Shown here: positions 21,510 through 30,594 of the stretch, piece by piece
How positions within the stretch are numbered: the first letter of the stretch is position 1
Layout of the letters: every line of letters begins with the position of its first letter
Assembly: GCF_001422245.1 (NCBI RefSeq)
Contig: NZ_LMMM01000005.1
Span: forward strand, 122,258-186,257
DNA length: 64,000 bases
Direction of reading: 5' to 3'
Source of the DNA: Rhizobium sp. Leaf262
Lineage (GTDB): Bacteria > Pseudomonadota > Alphaproteobacteria > Rhizobiales > Rhizobiaceae
The notes under the pieces: model-generated
The model's input: only the letters and a program-made list of their open reading frames with translations
The model's database searches: none
What the model was told of the DNA's origin: nothing
Position numbers and translations under genes: made by a program

Positions 21510-22943
21510 TTAGATTTGGCGTCCCGTCTCGGGGAATGCCGGATACTTGTCAAGAAGCGCAGCAACGATCTTGCCGAAACCGATGCCAAGTGACGATTTT
21601 ATCATCACCACATCGCCCGGCTGGACCCATTTCAGAACGAATTCGTTGAGTTCGGCCGTTGTCGGGAACCATGCGACGTTGACGCTTTCGGGTAAAGCAT
21701 CGCGAAGTGCGGCCATCGACTCACCCGCCAGCCAGACATGCTCGATGCCAGCCGACAGAAGCGGCCCGGACAGTTCCTCATGCACTTCGGCTGCAAACTC
21801 ACCCATTTCAAGCATATCGCCGAGCACGGCGACACGCCGTCCGTTACCCTTCACCTCTGCCGCAGCCAGAAGTGCAATGGCAGCCCGCATGGACGCCGGG
21901 TTGGCGTTGTAGCTCTCATCGATCAGCAGGAACGATCCGTCACCCACGGACAGACGGTGACGCTGGCCCCTGCCCTTCACCGCTTCCATTGTTCCGAGTG
22001 CCGCAAAGGCCTTGTCGATATCTGCCCCAGTGACGGCAACCGTTCCCAGCGCCGCCATGGCGTTTTCGGCAATGTGGCGACCGGCGGCGCCGATGTGGAG
22101 CTCGCTGGTTTCACCATTGATGATGGCCCAGATGGTGGAGCCGTCAGGCGTGTTCTCGAAATCCGCAAGCCGGAAGTCGGCCTTGGCGTGCTGGCCAAAA
22201 GTCAGCACATGCTCGATCCCCGCATCGAACGCGGCCCGTTCGAGTTGCTCAAACTGCGCATTGTCGCGGTTGAGAATGACGGCACCACCGGGCAGAACAC
22301 CATCGAAGATTTCAGCCTTCGCCGCAGCAATCTCTTCCAAGCTGTTGAAATTGCCCAGATGCGCCGCTGCAATGGTGGTGATGATGGCCAGATGCGGCTT
22401 GACCTGCTTGACCAGCGGGCTGATCTCGCCCGCGTGGTTCATTCCGACTTCAAAAATGCCGAATTCCGTATCGGCAGGCATGCGCGCCAAAGTCAGTGGC
22501 ACGCCCCAATGGTTGTTGAAGGACGAAACGGCGGCATGAACCCTGCCCGAAGGTGCCAGAACCTGACGCAGCATTTCCTTGGTCGTCGTCTTGCCGACGG
22601 AACCTGTGATGGCGATGATACGGGCCGATGTCCGTTCTCTGGCGGCAATGCCGAGCTTGACCAGAGCGGCCAGCACATCTTCCACCACGATCATCGGCAC
22701 GGTCAGTCTGCCCAATGCCGGCAGCTTGGCCTCGGAGACGACCAGAAGCCCAGCACCATTGGCCACGGCAAAGCTTGCGTAATCATGGCCATCCACCCGG
22801 TCGCCCTTGATGGCGAAGAAGGCTTCGCCCGGCTGCACCGTGCGGCTATCGATGGAAATACCCGTAATGCCTTGAGGCAGATTGCCAACCGGACGGCCTG
22901 CCATGACGGCGACCATATCCGCGACTGTCCATAACCAGTTCAA
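21510..22943 (-). CDS. murF: UDP-MurNAc-tripeptide--D-alanyl-D-alanine ligase MurF
   Basis: MurF adds the D-Ala-D-Ala made by Ddl, completing the UDP-MurNAc-pentapeptide. The 477-residue product has IDSRTVQPGEAFFAIKGDR, the P loop GSVGKTTTKEML, the VGMNHAGEISPLV block and DESYNANPASMRAAI, all standard for MurF. It starts 2 nt after murE ends. The substrate chain MurE-MurF-MraY is thus encoded consecutively. Confidence 0.98.
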   Translation of the reverse strand: MNWLWTVADMVAVMAGRPVGNLPQGITGISIDSRTVQPGEAFFAIKGDRVDGHDYASFAVANGAGLLVVSEAKLPALGRLTVPMIVVEDVLAALVKLGIAARERTSARIIAITGSVGKTTTKEMLRQVLAPSGRVHAAVSSFNNHWGVPLTLARMPADTEFGIFEVGMNHAGEISPLVKQVKPHLAIITTIAAAHLGNFNSLEEIAAAKAEIFDGVLPGGAVILNRDNAQFEQLERAAFDAGIEHVLTFGQHAKADFRLADFENTPDGSTIWAIINGETSELHIGAAGRHIAENAMAALGTVAVTGADIDKAFAALGTMEAVKGRGQRHRLSVGDGSFLLIDESYNANPASMRAAIALLAAAEVKGNGRRVAVLGDMLEMGEFAAEVHEELSGPLLSAGIEHVWLAGESMAALRDALPESVNVAWFPTTAELNEFVLKWVQPGDVVMIKSSLGIGFGKIVAALLDKYPAFPETGRQI

Positions 22944-22945
22944 AT

Positions 22946-24400
22946 CTACAATCCTTCCAGCGCAGTACGCACCTGTTCATGGTCCGAAAACGGCAGCGTC
23001 ACGCCGCCGACGATCTGACCTTCCTCATGCCCCTTGCCCGCTACAATCAACGTATCGCCGTTCCCCAACAGCGAAACAGCATGGCTGATCGCCTCTGCCC
23101 TATCCGCAATTTCCAGCGCACCGGGTGCCGCCGCCATGATTTCTGAGCGGATGGTCTGCGGCTCTTCCGAGCGCGGATTGTCATCCGTCACGATCACAAT
23201 GTCGGAAAGTCGCGTCGCGACCTCGCCCATGATCGGGCGCTTGCCCTTGTCGCGATCTCCACCGCAACCGAATACGGTAATGATGCGACCCGATGTGAAG
23301 GGCCGCACGGAGGTCAGCACGTTTTCCAGCGCATCCGGCTTGTGGGCATAATCCACATAGGCCAGCGCGCCGTTTTTCGTCTGGCCGATCAATTCGAGAC
23401 GACCAGAGGCCCCCACCAGCTTTTCCAGAGCCTTCAGCGCCACGGGCGCAGAAACGCCGGTCGAAATTGCAAGCCCTGCGGACACCAGCGCATTGGCCAC
23501 CTGAAAATCACCGGCCAGCGGAATATCGACTTCGTAAATCTTGCCGTGATGATGCACTTCGATCATCTGCTTGTGGCGGAAATGCTCGACGCGCTTCAGT
23601 GCCAGATAATCGCCCTTGCGGCCGACGGTTCGCACGTCATGCCCCGCCTCTTTCGCCACCTGAATGGCGCGGTCCGACCATGGATCGTCCGAGAAAATCA
23701 CGACCGGCGAGCCCTTGGGCAAAAGCGTATCGAACAGCCGCATCTTGGCGGCCATGTAGTCTTCAAGGGTCGGATGGTAGTCCATGTGGTCACGACCGAG
23801 GTTGGTAAACCCCGCAGCGGCCAGCTTCACGCCATCCAGACGGCGCTGGTCGAGCCCGTGGCTGGACGCTTCCATCGCCGCATGGGTCACACCTTCGGAG
23901 GCGAGTTCGGCCAGTAGCGCATGCAGGGAAACAGGATCGGGCGTGGTCAGCGAGCCGTAGTCTTCGCGACCGGGCGCAATCACGCCCGTGGTGCCAATCT
24001 GCGCTGCGGCATGACCTGCGAATGCCCAGATTTGGCGGGTGAAGGAAGCGACGGAAGTCTTGCCCGCAGTGCCGGTTACGGCAACCATGGTTTCGGGCTG
24101 TTTTCCGTAGAAGCGAGTGGCTGACAGAGAGAGAAAACGGCGCGGATCGGACGCAACAAGAACCGGCACACCGGCATCGATCGCATGGCTGGAAACGACA
24201 GCAACGGCACCCTTGGCCACGGCATCCTGCACATAAGCTGCGCCATCCGCCTTCGTGCCTGCAACCGCAACAAATAGCGATCCCGGCTGGGCCTTGCGGC
24301 TGTCAGCCGTAATCCCGGTGATATCGAGCGCTCCGGCATCTGTCCGCAGCACTTCATTCAGTTCCGGGAACTCGGTCCCGGAGAGATCTCGCAAATTCAT
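22946..24400 (-). CDS. murE: UDP-MurNAc-tripeptide synthetase MurE (meso-DAP type)
   Basis: MurE adds the third stem residue. The 484-residue product has the substrate motif [15 protein letters not shown], the P loop GTAGKTS at 110-116, and the DDNPRSEEP signature near residue 405. The DNPR form marks meso-diaminopimelate-adding enzymes, as expected of a Gram-negative. It lies 58 nt after ftsI and 2 nt before murF. Confidence 0.98.
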   Translation of the reverse strand: MNLRDLSGTEFPELNEVLRTDAGALDITGITADSRKAQPGSLFVAVAGTKADGAAYVQDAVAKGAVAVVSSHAIDAGVPVLVASDPRRFLSLSATRFYGKQPETMVAVTGTAGKTSVASFTRQIWAFAGHAAAQIGTTGVIAPGREDYGSLTTPDPVSLHALLAELASEGVTHAAMEASSHGLDQRRLDGVKLAAAGFTNLGRDHMDYHPTLEDYMAAKMRLFDTLLPKGSPVVIFSDDPWSDRAIQVAKEAGHDVRTVGRKGDYLALKRVEHFRHKQMIEVHHHGKIYEVDIPLAGDFQVANALVSAGLAISTGVSAPVALKALEKLVGASGRLELIGQTKNGALAYVDYAHKPDALENVLTSVRPFTSGRIITVFGCGGDRDKGKRPIMGEVATRLSDIVIVTDDNPRSEEPQTIRSEIMAAAPGALEIADRAEAISHAVSLLGNGDTLIVAGKGHEEGQIVGGVTLPFSDHEQVRTALEGL

Positions 24401-24458
24401 CGATGTGTCCGTCTTGTCCCCCCGGCGCGATTCGCCGGTCCGTCATAAGCTGTACCAA

Positions 24459-26198
24459 TCAATAAGACACCAGCAAGGCCGAACCGTCCTTACCGAACTT
24501 GGGTTTTACACCAAGAATTGCTGCCGAACGGGTGATGATATCGTGCACCATCGGCGCGGCAGACGTACCGGCGAGTGCGGCACCGTTGCCCTTGTCCGTC
24601 TTTGGCTCGTCGATGAAGGACAAGACGACATATTCGGGCTTGTCCATCGGGAAGGCCGACAGGAAGGCGTTGAAGTTCTTGTCGTGCACGTAGCGACCGT
24701 TGACGACCTTGTCGGCCGTACCCGTCTTGCCGCCAACGTTGAAGCCTTCGACACGGGCGTTACGACCGGAGCCGTTGACACCGTTCCATTCGAACAGGAA
24801 GCGCATGTCCTTGCTGGCACCGGGCTGCAAGACCTGCTTGGCAACCTGATCGGCCTGCGCAACCGTGCGCGGCAGGAAAGTAGGTTCGATGAGCTTGCCG
24901 CCATTCACCAGTGCGGCACCGGCAATGGCGGTCTGCAACGGTGTGGTGGAGACGCCGTGACCGAAGGAAATGGTCACAGAATTGATCTTCTTCCACACAC
25001 GCGGCTGCGATGGCTGGGCGACTTCCGGCAGTTCCGTCTGCATCTTTGTCAGAAGACCAAGCCGCGTCAGAAACTCCTTGTGACCTTCGATGCCAACCGT
25101 ATCGGCAATCTTGGCCGTACCGATGTTGGACGAATACTGGAAGATTTCCGGCACCGACAGAATGCGGCCCTTGCCGTGGAAGTCCTTGATGGTGAAGCCA
25201 CCGATGCGGATCGGGGCGCGTGCGTCGAACGAGTCGCCAATATGCACCTTGCCGGAATCCAGACCCATGGCGATAGTGAAGGACTTAAAGGTCGATCCCA
25301 TTTCGAACGTGCCGTTCGACATGCGGTTCAGCCAGCCCTCTTTTGCACCTTCGGCAGGATTGTTCGGATCGTAATCCGGCAGCGACGCCATGGCGAGAAT
25401 TTCGCCGGTGTGCACGTTGATGACAACTGCGCCAGCACCGATCGCCTTGAATTTCTGGATGGCGTCGGCAACGACTTCGCGCACGATGGCCTGAACGCGC
25501 AGGTCGATGGACAGCTTGACCGGCTCCAGCGGCTGGTCCGAGGTCATGCCGAGCGCCGTCAGGTCTGCAAGACCCTGGTTATCGAGATAGCGTTCCATGC
25601 CCGCAACGCCGCGGTTGTCGATATTGACGTGACCGACGACGTGAGCCGCCGTATGTCCGCCGGGGTAGAAGCGACGCTTTTCAGGACGAAAACCAATGCC
25701 GGGAATGCCGAGTGCCAGAATCTGGCTTTGCTGCTTGGGCGTCAACTGACGGCGCAGCCATTGGAAGCGCGATTCGGATTTCAGCTTCTGATAGGTACCG
25801 CGCGTATCCAGATCGGGCAGAACCGTCTGCAGTTTTTCGATGGCTTCATCCACATCCACGATGCGGTGCGGTTCGGCAAACAGAGAGACGGTGCGGATGT
25901 CGGTTGCCAGCACTTCGCCGTTGCGGTCCAGAAGATCGGGACGCGAGGCCATCAGTCGGTCGGCAGGCGCAATGCTGGAAACCGTTTCGGGCTGCGTCAT
26001 GCCATACTGAACGAGACGTCCACCAACGACACCGTAAAAGGCTATAAAGCCGAAAATCAGCAGACCGACGCGGGTTTTAGCCTGCGTTGCCCGCCGTTTG
26101 CGCGCACCTTCAAAAGCTGCATGGTCGGTAAAGCCGCTTGTGCTGGCGGAAAAATGAGCCCTGCTCTTCAGAACCATGACGCGCGACAGAAAAGACAT
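24459..26198 (-). CDS. ftsI: Septal transpeptidase FtsI (PBP3)
   Basis: FtsI is the class B penicillin-binding protein that crosslinks septal peptidoglycan with FtsW. The 579-residue product has a basic N terminus, one membrane span near residues 43-62, the dimerisation/pedestal region, and a transpeptidase domain with the catalytic Ser302 (GSTFKSF, SxxK), SSN at 356-358 and KTGTAD at 491-496. Its ATG overlaps the ftsL stop by one base (TGATG). Confidence 0.97.
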   Translation of the reverse strand: MSFLSRVMVLKSRAHFSASTSGFTDHAAFEGARKRRATQAKTRVGLLIFGFIAFYGVVGGRLVQYGMTQPETVSSIAPADRLMASRPDLLDRNGEVLATDIRTVSLFAEPHRIVDVDEAIEKLQTVLPDLDTRGTYQKLKSESRFQWLRRQLTPKQQSQILALGIPGIGFRPEKRRFYPGGHTAAHVVGHVNIDNRGVAGMERYLDNQGLADLTALGMTSDQPLEPVKLSIDLRVQAIVREVVADAIQKFKAIGAGAVVINVHTGEILAMASLPDYDPNNPAEGAKEGWLNRMSNGTFEMGSTFKSFTIAMGLDSGKVHIGDSFDARAPIRIGGFTIKDFHGKGRILSVPEIFQYSSNIGTAKIADTVGIEGHKEFLTRLGLLTKMQTELPEVAQPSQPRVWKKINSVTISFGHGVSTTPLQTAIAGAALVNGGKLIEPTFLPRTVAQADQVAKQVLQPGASKDMRFLFEWNGVNGSGRNARVEGFNVGGKTGTADKVVNGRYVHDKNFNAFLSAFPMDKPEYVVLSFIDEPKTDKGNGAALAGTSAAPMVHDIITRSAAILGVKPKFGKDGSALLVSY

Positions 26199-26752
26199 CA
26201 GTCCACCGATCCAGTTATCGTTTCATCCATATCACCAGCTTCGTCGCCCTGTTGGGCACGCGCCACCGGCATGGGTTGTGCTGGGCGAGCGGCCCGCGCA
26301 CGTGGCTGCGGCACCGGAACACCGCCACTGACCGCAATCTGACCGGCTGGTGGCGATTTGGGTTTTACACCACCCAATGTTGCGCCAGGCTTGGAGCCGT
26401 TCATCGCAGCAGCGATCACGTCTTCCACGCTCATGCCCACCGGCTCCGGCGGCTGTGGCAATTGCGAGCGCAGCATCGGCAATTCCTTCGGCTGCGAAAG
26501 CTGTGTCGGCTGCGTCGGCACCAGCGCCAGATCGCTCTGATAGGCGTTGACGAGGCGGTGCAGACGGTTCGGCTGGGTCAAAAGCGCCCAGTCCGCCCGC
26601 AGAAGGTCGATCGTATCCTTCTCCAGCTTGATTTCGGCTTCCAGCTTGCGCACGGAATCCAGTTTCAAGTCGGCCTGATGCTTGATGGAATAGGTCACGA
26701 CAGCTGCCGCCACCATCACACCCATCAGAACGAAATCGAAGGTACGCAGCAT
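26198..26752 (-). CDS. ftsL: Cell division protein FtsL
   Basis: FtsL is a small bitopic divisome protein acting with FtsB and FtsQ. From the ATG at 26752 the product has 184 residues: a membrane span at the start (MLRTFDFVLMGVMVAAAVVTY), a coiled-coil segment (LRKLEAEIKLEKDTIDLLRADW), the conserved LTQPNRLHRL block, and a long Pro/Ala-rich tail that is longer than in E. coli (121 residues). The Shine-Dalgarno GGGAGGT lies within the rsmH stop region. Confidence 0.93.
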   Translation of the reverse strand: MLRTFDFVLMGVMVAAAVVTYSIKHQADLKLDSVRKLEAEIKLEKDTIDLLRADWALLTQPNRLHRLVNAYQSDLALVPTQPTQLSQPKELPMLRSQLPQPPEPVGMSVEDVIAAAMNGSKPGATLGGVKPKSPPAGQIAVSGGVPVPQPRARAARPAQPMPVARAQQGDEAGDMDETITGSVD

Positions 26753-26753
26753 A

Positions 26754-27779
26754 TCAACCTCCCATCTTTGCAAGGCTGGCAAGATCGGGCAGATCGAAGA
26801 TCGACAGATCCGCAGGCCGAACGGGTGCCGTGGTGCGAATGCCTGCCCTAAGCTTGGCGGAACGGGCGCGCGGATTGATCTCCGCCTCCTCTTCGCTTGC
26901 TGCAATCATCGGCTTGCCTACGGCATCGAAAATCGCTGGCTTGGCAGCCACCATCGGCATGTGGCGCGAGCCCGCCGCACGGTCGGAACGATCCGCAAAA
27001 TACTGTTTGACGATACGGTCTTCCAGCGAATGGAAGGTGACGACGACGAGACGACCGCCCGGCTTCAGCGCCCGCTCTGCCGCAAACAGCGCCTGCGCCA
27101 ACTCGCCGAGTTCATCATTGACGAAGACGCGCAGTGCCTGAAACACCCGCGTTGCCGGATGTATCTTGTCCTTGGCCTTGCGCGGCGTGACGATTTCGAT
27201 CAGCCCGGCCAGATCCCGCGTTGTGCGGAAGGGCTCTTCGGCACGCTTCTTTTCAATGGCGCGGGCAATACGGCCCGGCTGCTTTTCCTCACCGAGAAAG
27301 CCGAAAATACGGATGAGGTCGGAAACCTTGGCGCGGTTGATGACATCTGCCGCCGAAACGCCGGATGCGGACATGCGCATATCCAGCGGGCCGTTTTTCT
27401 GGAAGGAGAAGCCGCGCTCGGCTTCATCGATCTGCATGGAGGAAACGCCGATATCCAGCACGACGCCATCCAGCCCTTCGGCTGGCGCATGGTCGGCGAG
27501 ATTGGAAAACTGAGACTGGATCAGCGAAAGACGCCCGCCATTGGCCGCAACCAGGGCCTGTCCGCCCGCAATTGCGGTGGGGTCGCGGTCCAGTGCAATA
27601 ACGTTAGCGCCCTGATCGAGAATGGCCTGGCTGTAGCCGCCTGCACCAAAAGTGCCGTCGAGAATGACTTTGCCGGGCGCTGGCTGCAGCGCGCTCAAGA
27701 CTTCATGGAGAAGAACCGGAATGTGGCGAACCGGTCCGCCACCGGCTTCAGAAGATCGTCCGCCAGAATTCGCCGTCAT
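26754..27779 (-). CDS. rsmH: 16S rRNA C1402 N4-methyltransferase RsmH (MraW)
   Basis: RsmH methylates N4 of C1402 in 16S rRNA using SAM. The 341-residue product has [15 protein letters not shown], the SAM loop [33 protein letters not shown], and [15 protein letters not shown] near the C terminus. The reading frame stays open for 636 nt further upstream, across mraZ in another frame, but the start at 27779 ([10 protein letters not shown]) leaves 14 nt to mraZ and matches family length. Confidence 0.97.
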   Translation of the reverse strand: MTANSGGRSSEAGGGPVRHIPVLLHEVLSALQPAPGKVILDGTFGAGGYSQAILDQGANVIALDRDPTAIAGGQALVAANGGRLSLIQSQFSNLADHAPAEGLDGVVLDIGVSSMQIDEAERGFSFQKNGPLDMRMSASGVSAADVINRAKVSDLIRIFGFLGEEKQPGRIARAIEKKRAEEPFRTTRDLAGLIEIVTPRKAKDKIHPATRVFQALRVFVNDELGELAQALFAAERALKPGGRLVVVTFHSLEDRIVKQYFADRSDRAAGSRHMPMVAAKPAIFDAVGKPMIAASEEEAEINPRARSAKLRAGIRTTAPVRPADLSIFDLPDLASLAKMGG

Positions 27780-27793
27780 TCCGTTTCCCCGTC

Positions 27794-28234
27794 CTATCCG
27801 GGGCGACCAGCGGTAAAACCGCGCCCCGTTCTTGCCGCCTTTTGCGCCTCGTGAAACGCTTCCGGCTGCCACAACTGAAAATGATCCGCCCGACCCACAA
27901 AGGTCACTTCGGTGGTGATGTTGGCGAATTCCCGAATGAAATCCGTCACCATCAAACGCCCTTCGGAATCGAGCTTCATGAAAACGCCGCCACCGTGAAC
28001 CAGCAGCGACATCGCGTTCGCTTCCGGCGAGAACGCATCCATGGAGGCGATCTGCCGTTCGTATCGTTCCAGCAAGTCCGGGCCGCCCACGCTGATGGCC
28101 GGAAATGCAAAATCCTGGAGACAATAAAGCTCCTGAATGCCGCGCTCCACCAGAACCGAACGAAACAGAGACGGAACCGAAACGCGCCCCTTGGCGTCGA
28201 TCCTGTTTGTCACGTTCGATAAAAACCGACCCAT
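27794..28234 (-). CDS. mraZ: Transcriptional regulator MraZ
   Basis: MraZ is the ring-forming DNA-binding protein that regulates the dcw operon from its own promoter. The 146-residue product has two AbrB-like half repeats, each with the family motif: [16 protein letters not shown] near residue 10 and [16 protein letters not shown] near residue 88. The start at 28234 ([13 protein letters not shown]) was chosen over 28279 by family length. Four candidate MraZ boxes lie 170-204 nt upstream. Confidence 0.96.
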   Translation of the reverse strand: MGRFLSNVTNRIDAKGRVSVPSLFRSVLVERGIQELYCLQDFAFPAISVGGPDLLERYERQIASMDAFSPEANAMSLLVHGGGVFMKLDSEGRLMVTDFIREFANITTEVTFVGRADHFQLWQPEAFHEAQKAARTGRGFTAGRPG

Positions 28235-28404
28235 TCTTAAACCTGCCAAAGCCGCCGAATGCAGAGACGAAACTTGCACCGACCGGCAACACCGTTACGC
28301 ACGACACATCGCTGACCGGTAGGACGTAATGCCCATCGGACCCTTGCAGGCCTCTCCGTTTCAGAGATTGCGGGTCAAAAACACGACCCTTTGTGGTGTG
28401 CATT

Positions 28405-28438
28405 TGGGATACCATGGGACACTTTGGGCGTCAATGGG
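28405..28438. promoter_or_regulatory. Four MraZ boxes, TGGG at 10-bp period
   Basis: TGGG occurs at 28405, 28415, 28425 and 28435, exactly one helical turn apart. In E. coli, MraZ binds TGGGN direct repeats separated by 5 nt, the same period. Here the TGGG lies on the plus strand, opposite to mraZ transcription. Confidence 0.75.
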
Positions 28439-28487
28439 AGAAGCCAGCAGGATGCCAGCTTCGGATCGAACATTCATATCCCGTTAA

Positions 28488-28505
28488 GTTTAACGAATGG
28501 TTTAC
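28488..28505. promoter_or_regulatory. CtrA-like site upstream of mraZ
   Basis: TTAA-N7-TTTA within a sequence 14/18 identical to the site upstream of ddlB when both are read in the gene direction. It overlaps a short palindrome CGTTAA-GT-TTAACG (28482-28495). Cell-cycle control of the dcw operon is inferred. Confidence 0.45.
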
Positions 28506-28535
28506 CGTGTTCATTCAAGCACTTGCGCAAAGACA

Positions 28536-28567
28536 ATAAAAAATTGCCCCTGAAATCTTATTTCAGG
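28536..28567 (-). terminator. Rho-independent terminator after rnpB
   Basis: On the minus strand CCTGAAAT-AAG-ATTTCAGG (8-bp perfect stem) is followed after GGCAA by a T run. It lies about 65 nt past the mature rnpB 3' end and before the mraZ promoter region. Confidence 0.7.
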
Positions 28568-28632
28568 AACAATATCAAATGCTTATACACGCTGAAGACG
28601 TGGGCCTTAAGACCCTGCAATAAAAAGGAATT

Positions 28633-29036
28633 TGCCAGTTGGCCTGTAAGCCGGGTTCTGTATGGCCCCGGTTTGACCCGGAACGTGGCAGCCATTCATC
28701 TGGGACGACATTTGCACGCCGCCTCTCGCAACCCACCCGGATAACTCGCCCAAAAACCGGCTGTAGATACGCTTGCGCGCACCCCGCGTTATCCCTATTC
28801 GGTCTTGCTCCCGGTGGGGTTTACCATGCCACCCCTGTTACCAGCGGCGCGGTGGGCTCTTACCCCACCCTTTCACCCTTACCACCTGAAAGGTGGCGGT
28901 CTACTCTCTGCGGCACTTTCCCTAGGGTCGCCCCCGCCGGACGTTATCCGGCACCGTGTCTTTGTGGAGCCCGGACTTTCCTCACCCTACCGTCTTTCGA
29001 CATTGGTAAAGCGCGGCTGCCCGGCCAACTGGCACG
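28633..29036 (-). ncRNA. rnpB: RNase P RNA
   Basis: The catalytic RNA of RNase P, which matures tRNA 5' ends. On the minus strand the P1 arms GCCAGTTGGCC and GGCCAACTGGC are perfectly complementary and bound the gene. The conserved core GAGGAAAGTCCGGGCTCC follows the 5' arm, and ACAGAACCCGGCTTACAGGCC precedes the 3' end. Total length of about 400 nt fits type A RNase P RNA. Ends are set by P1 and may be off by a few bases. Confidence 0.95.
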
Positions 29037-29091
29037 GGCTCCTTAGACGGGTTCGACCGTGAAAGCCAACAGAAAATCCGCAAACGCATTA

Positions 29092-30285
29092 TTACGAAGA
29101 GAAAACCGGCGCGAAATCCGCTTCATAGCCGGTATCAATGATCCGCCCTTCGACCAGAAGCTCCGCACCCAGCCGCCCGATTTCATCGGAGCTTTTGGCA
29201 GCAGCACCGCATCCGCCGGTCAGCACTGCGATGTTGGACGAGGCCGTGTAACCGATGGCCGGAAATCCGCTCGGTGTATAAGACGTCACGCAGGCCGCCA
29301 TAGACACGCGCGTTGTGTCGATCAAGGGGATCAGGCTATCGATGATCTCAACGAAATCATCGCGAACGGTTGCGTTTCCGCCTGAACGGAACCAGTCACG
29401 AATCTCGCGGTCTGTGCGCAACGGGACATCCACGGGCTCGCCGCCGATCTTCAGATAGAACTTCCCATCCGGGTAACGCACCGGCGGCAAGAGATAGATG
29501 TGCTCGCGCGGGTCGGCAGGCTCATAGATCAGCGATGGCATGCCCGCATAGCGATGCAGCTCTTCCTTGGGAATTTCAAAAAACGCTACCGTGCGGGCAT
29601 AGACTTCCATCTCTAGCGCCTGCGGCAACAGCCCATCGGCAATGGAAAAACCACCCGCCGCAACGATCACCTTCTCTGCGGTGTAGGTTTGGCCAGACGC
29701 CGTCGTCACAGTCGCAACTCCACTCTCCTCCCGCACACTGATGGCGATGTCATCGATCCGCATCACGCCGCGCTTTTCAGCGCTGACGATCTGCGCTCGC
29801 ACCAACTCGCGCGGATTGACCCATCCGGCATTGCTCTTCTCGAACACGCCTTCGCATCCGTTCTCGAAAGCAAAGTAGGGAAAGCGATCCGCAAGCGTCG
29901 CGTCATCCAGAACTTCGGTGTCGACACCCAGCGTCTCCGCCGCCGTGCAGACATTCTCGACATAGGAAAATCCCGTACCGCGTTTTTTGCCCACGATCAG
30001 GCAGCCGACTTCGCCGTAAAATTCTACACCGCTCTCGCGCTCGATCTCGCCGTATCGGGCGATGGAGCGATTGGCGAGGCGCGCCCAGTCGGCGTTGCTA
30101 TCGATGGTGCGGGTAATGCGCGCCGCATCATAGTGGCTCGCAAAAACGCCGGTGTGATTTTTGATGTCCGCCGGCTCACGCGGCCCGATCAACGCAATTC
30201 CATCCCCGCTTCCCGCCAGATGCCGCGCCGCAGCAGCCCCCATCATACCCGCACCGACCACGATATATTTGAACTGCGTTGCCAT
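29092..30285 (-). CDS. FAD-dependent oxidoreductase (DAO family), copy 1
   Basis: A 397-residue flavoenzyme of the D-amino-acid/sarcosine oxidase fold. It has the Rossmann motif YIVVGAGMMGAAAARHLAG at residues 7-25, a VIVAAGGFSIAD dinucleotide-site block and a C-terminal TGGCGAAAKSSDEIGRLGAELL segment that closes the FAD site. Likely substrates are amines or amino acids, but none can be assigned. A start 237 nt upstream is in frame but lies in repeat DNA, so the ATG at 30285 was used. It is a close paralogue of the gene at 30595-31782. Confidence 0.88.
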   Translation of the reverse strand: MATQFKYIVVGAGMMGAAAARHLAGSGDGIALIGPREPADIKNHTGVFASHYDAARITRTIDSNADWARLANRSIARYGEIERESGVEFYGEVGCLIVGKKRGTGFSYVENVCTAAETLGVDTEVLDDATLADRFPYFAFENGCEGVFEKSNAGWVNPRELVRAQIVSAEKRGVMRIDDIAISVREESGVATVTTASGQTYTAEKVIVAAGGFSIADGLLPQALEMEVYARTVAFFEIPKEELHRYAGMPSLIYEPADPREHIYLLPPVRYPDGKFYLKIGGEPVDVPLRTDREIRDWFRSGGNATVRDDFVEIIDSLIPLIDTTRVSMAACVTSYTPSGFPAIGYTASSNIAVLTGGCGAAAKSSDEIGRLGAELLVEGRIIDTGYEADFAPVFSS

Positions 30286-30386
30286 GTTCGAGCTCACCGA
30301 TTTTAGACTCTGGTACAAGGAGTTGTAGCGGTTTGCGGATTCGATTCCAGAGGTTTTGGGTTCGATAATAACAAGTGCTGGTGGGC

Positions 30387-30577
30387 GTGGCTTATCCCCC
30401 TTGTAACTTCCCCTCACCGTCATTTGGCGTTTTAATGCCGGTTGCGGTGGCGGATGTGAGACCGAGACCCCCTGGGGACACCAAGCCCCTGGCAGAGCCC
30501 GGTCGTACATCCGCCACCGCAACCGGCATTAAAACGCCAAATGACGGTGAGGGGAAGTTACAAGGGGGGTGAGCCAC
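30387..30577. repeat. Large inverted repeat with 71-bp arms (family B)
   Basis: Arms at 30387-30457 and 30507-30577 are near-perfect reverse complements around a 49-bp centre. Arm ends read GTGGCTTATCCCCC and its complement, resembling the ends of the family A elements (GTGGCTTACCCCCC). It fills most of the gap between the two oxidoreductase genes and could fold into a very long hairpin or cruciform. Confidence 0.9.
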
Positions 30578-30594
30578 ACCCGCTGCCGTTCGCT

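Noticed and set aside
26754..28415. 553-codon frame suggesting a MraZ-region/RsmH fusion
   Set aside because: The upstream 210 codons overlap mraZ in another frame and show no domain. RsmH family length and the spacing to mraZ support the start at 27779.
30387..30577. Insertion sequence or MITE with transposase between the oxidoreductases
   Set aside because: No transposase frame and no clear target-site duplication were seen; recorded only as an inverted repeat.
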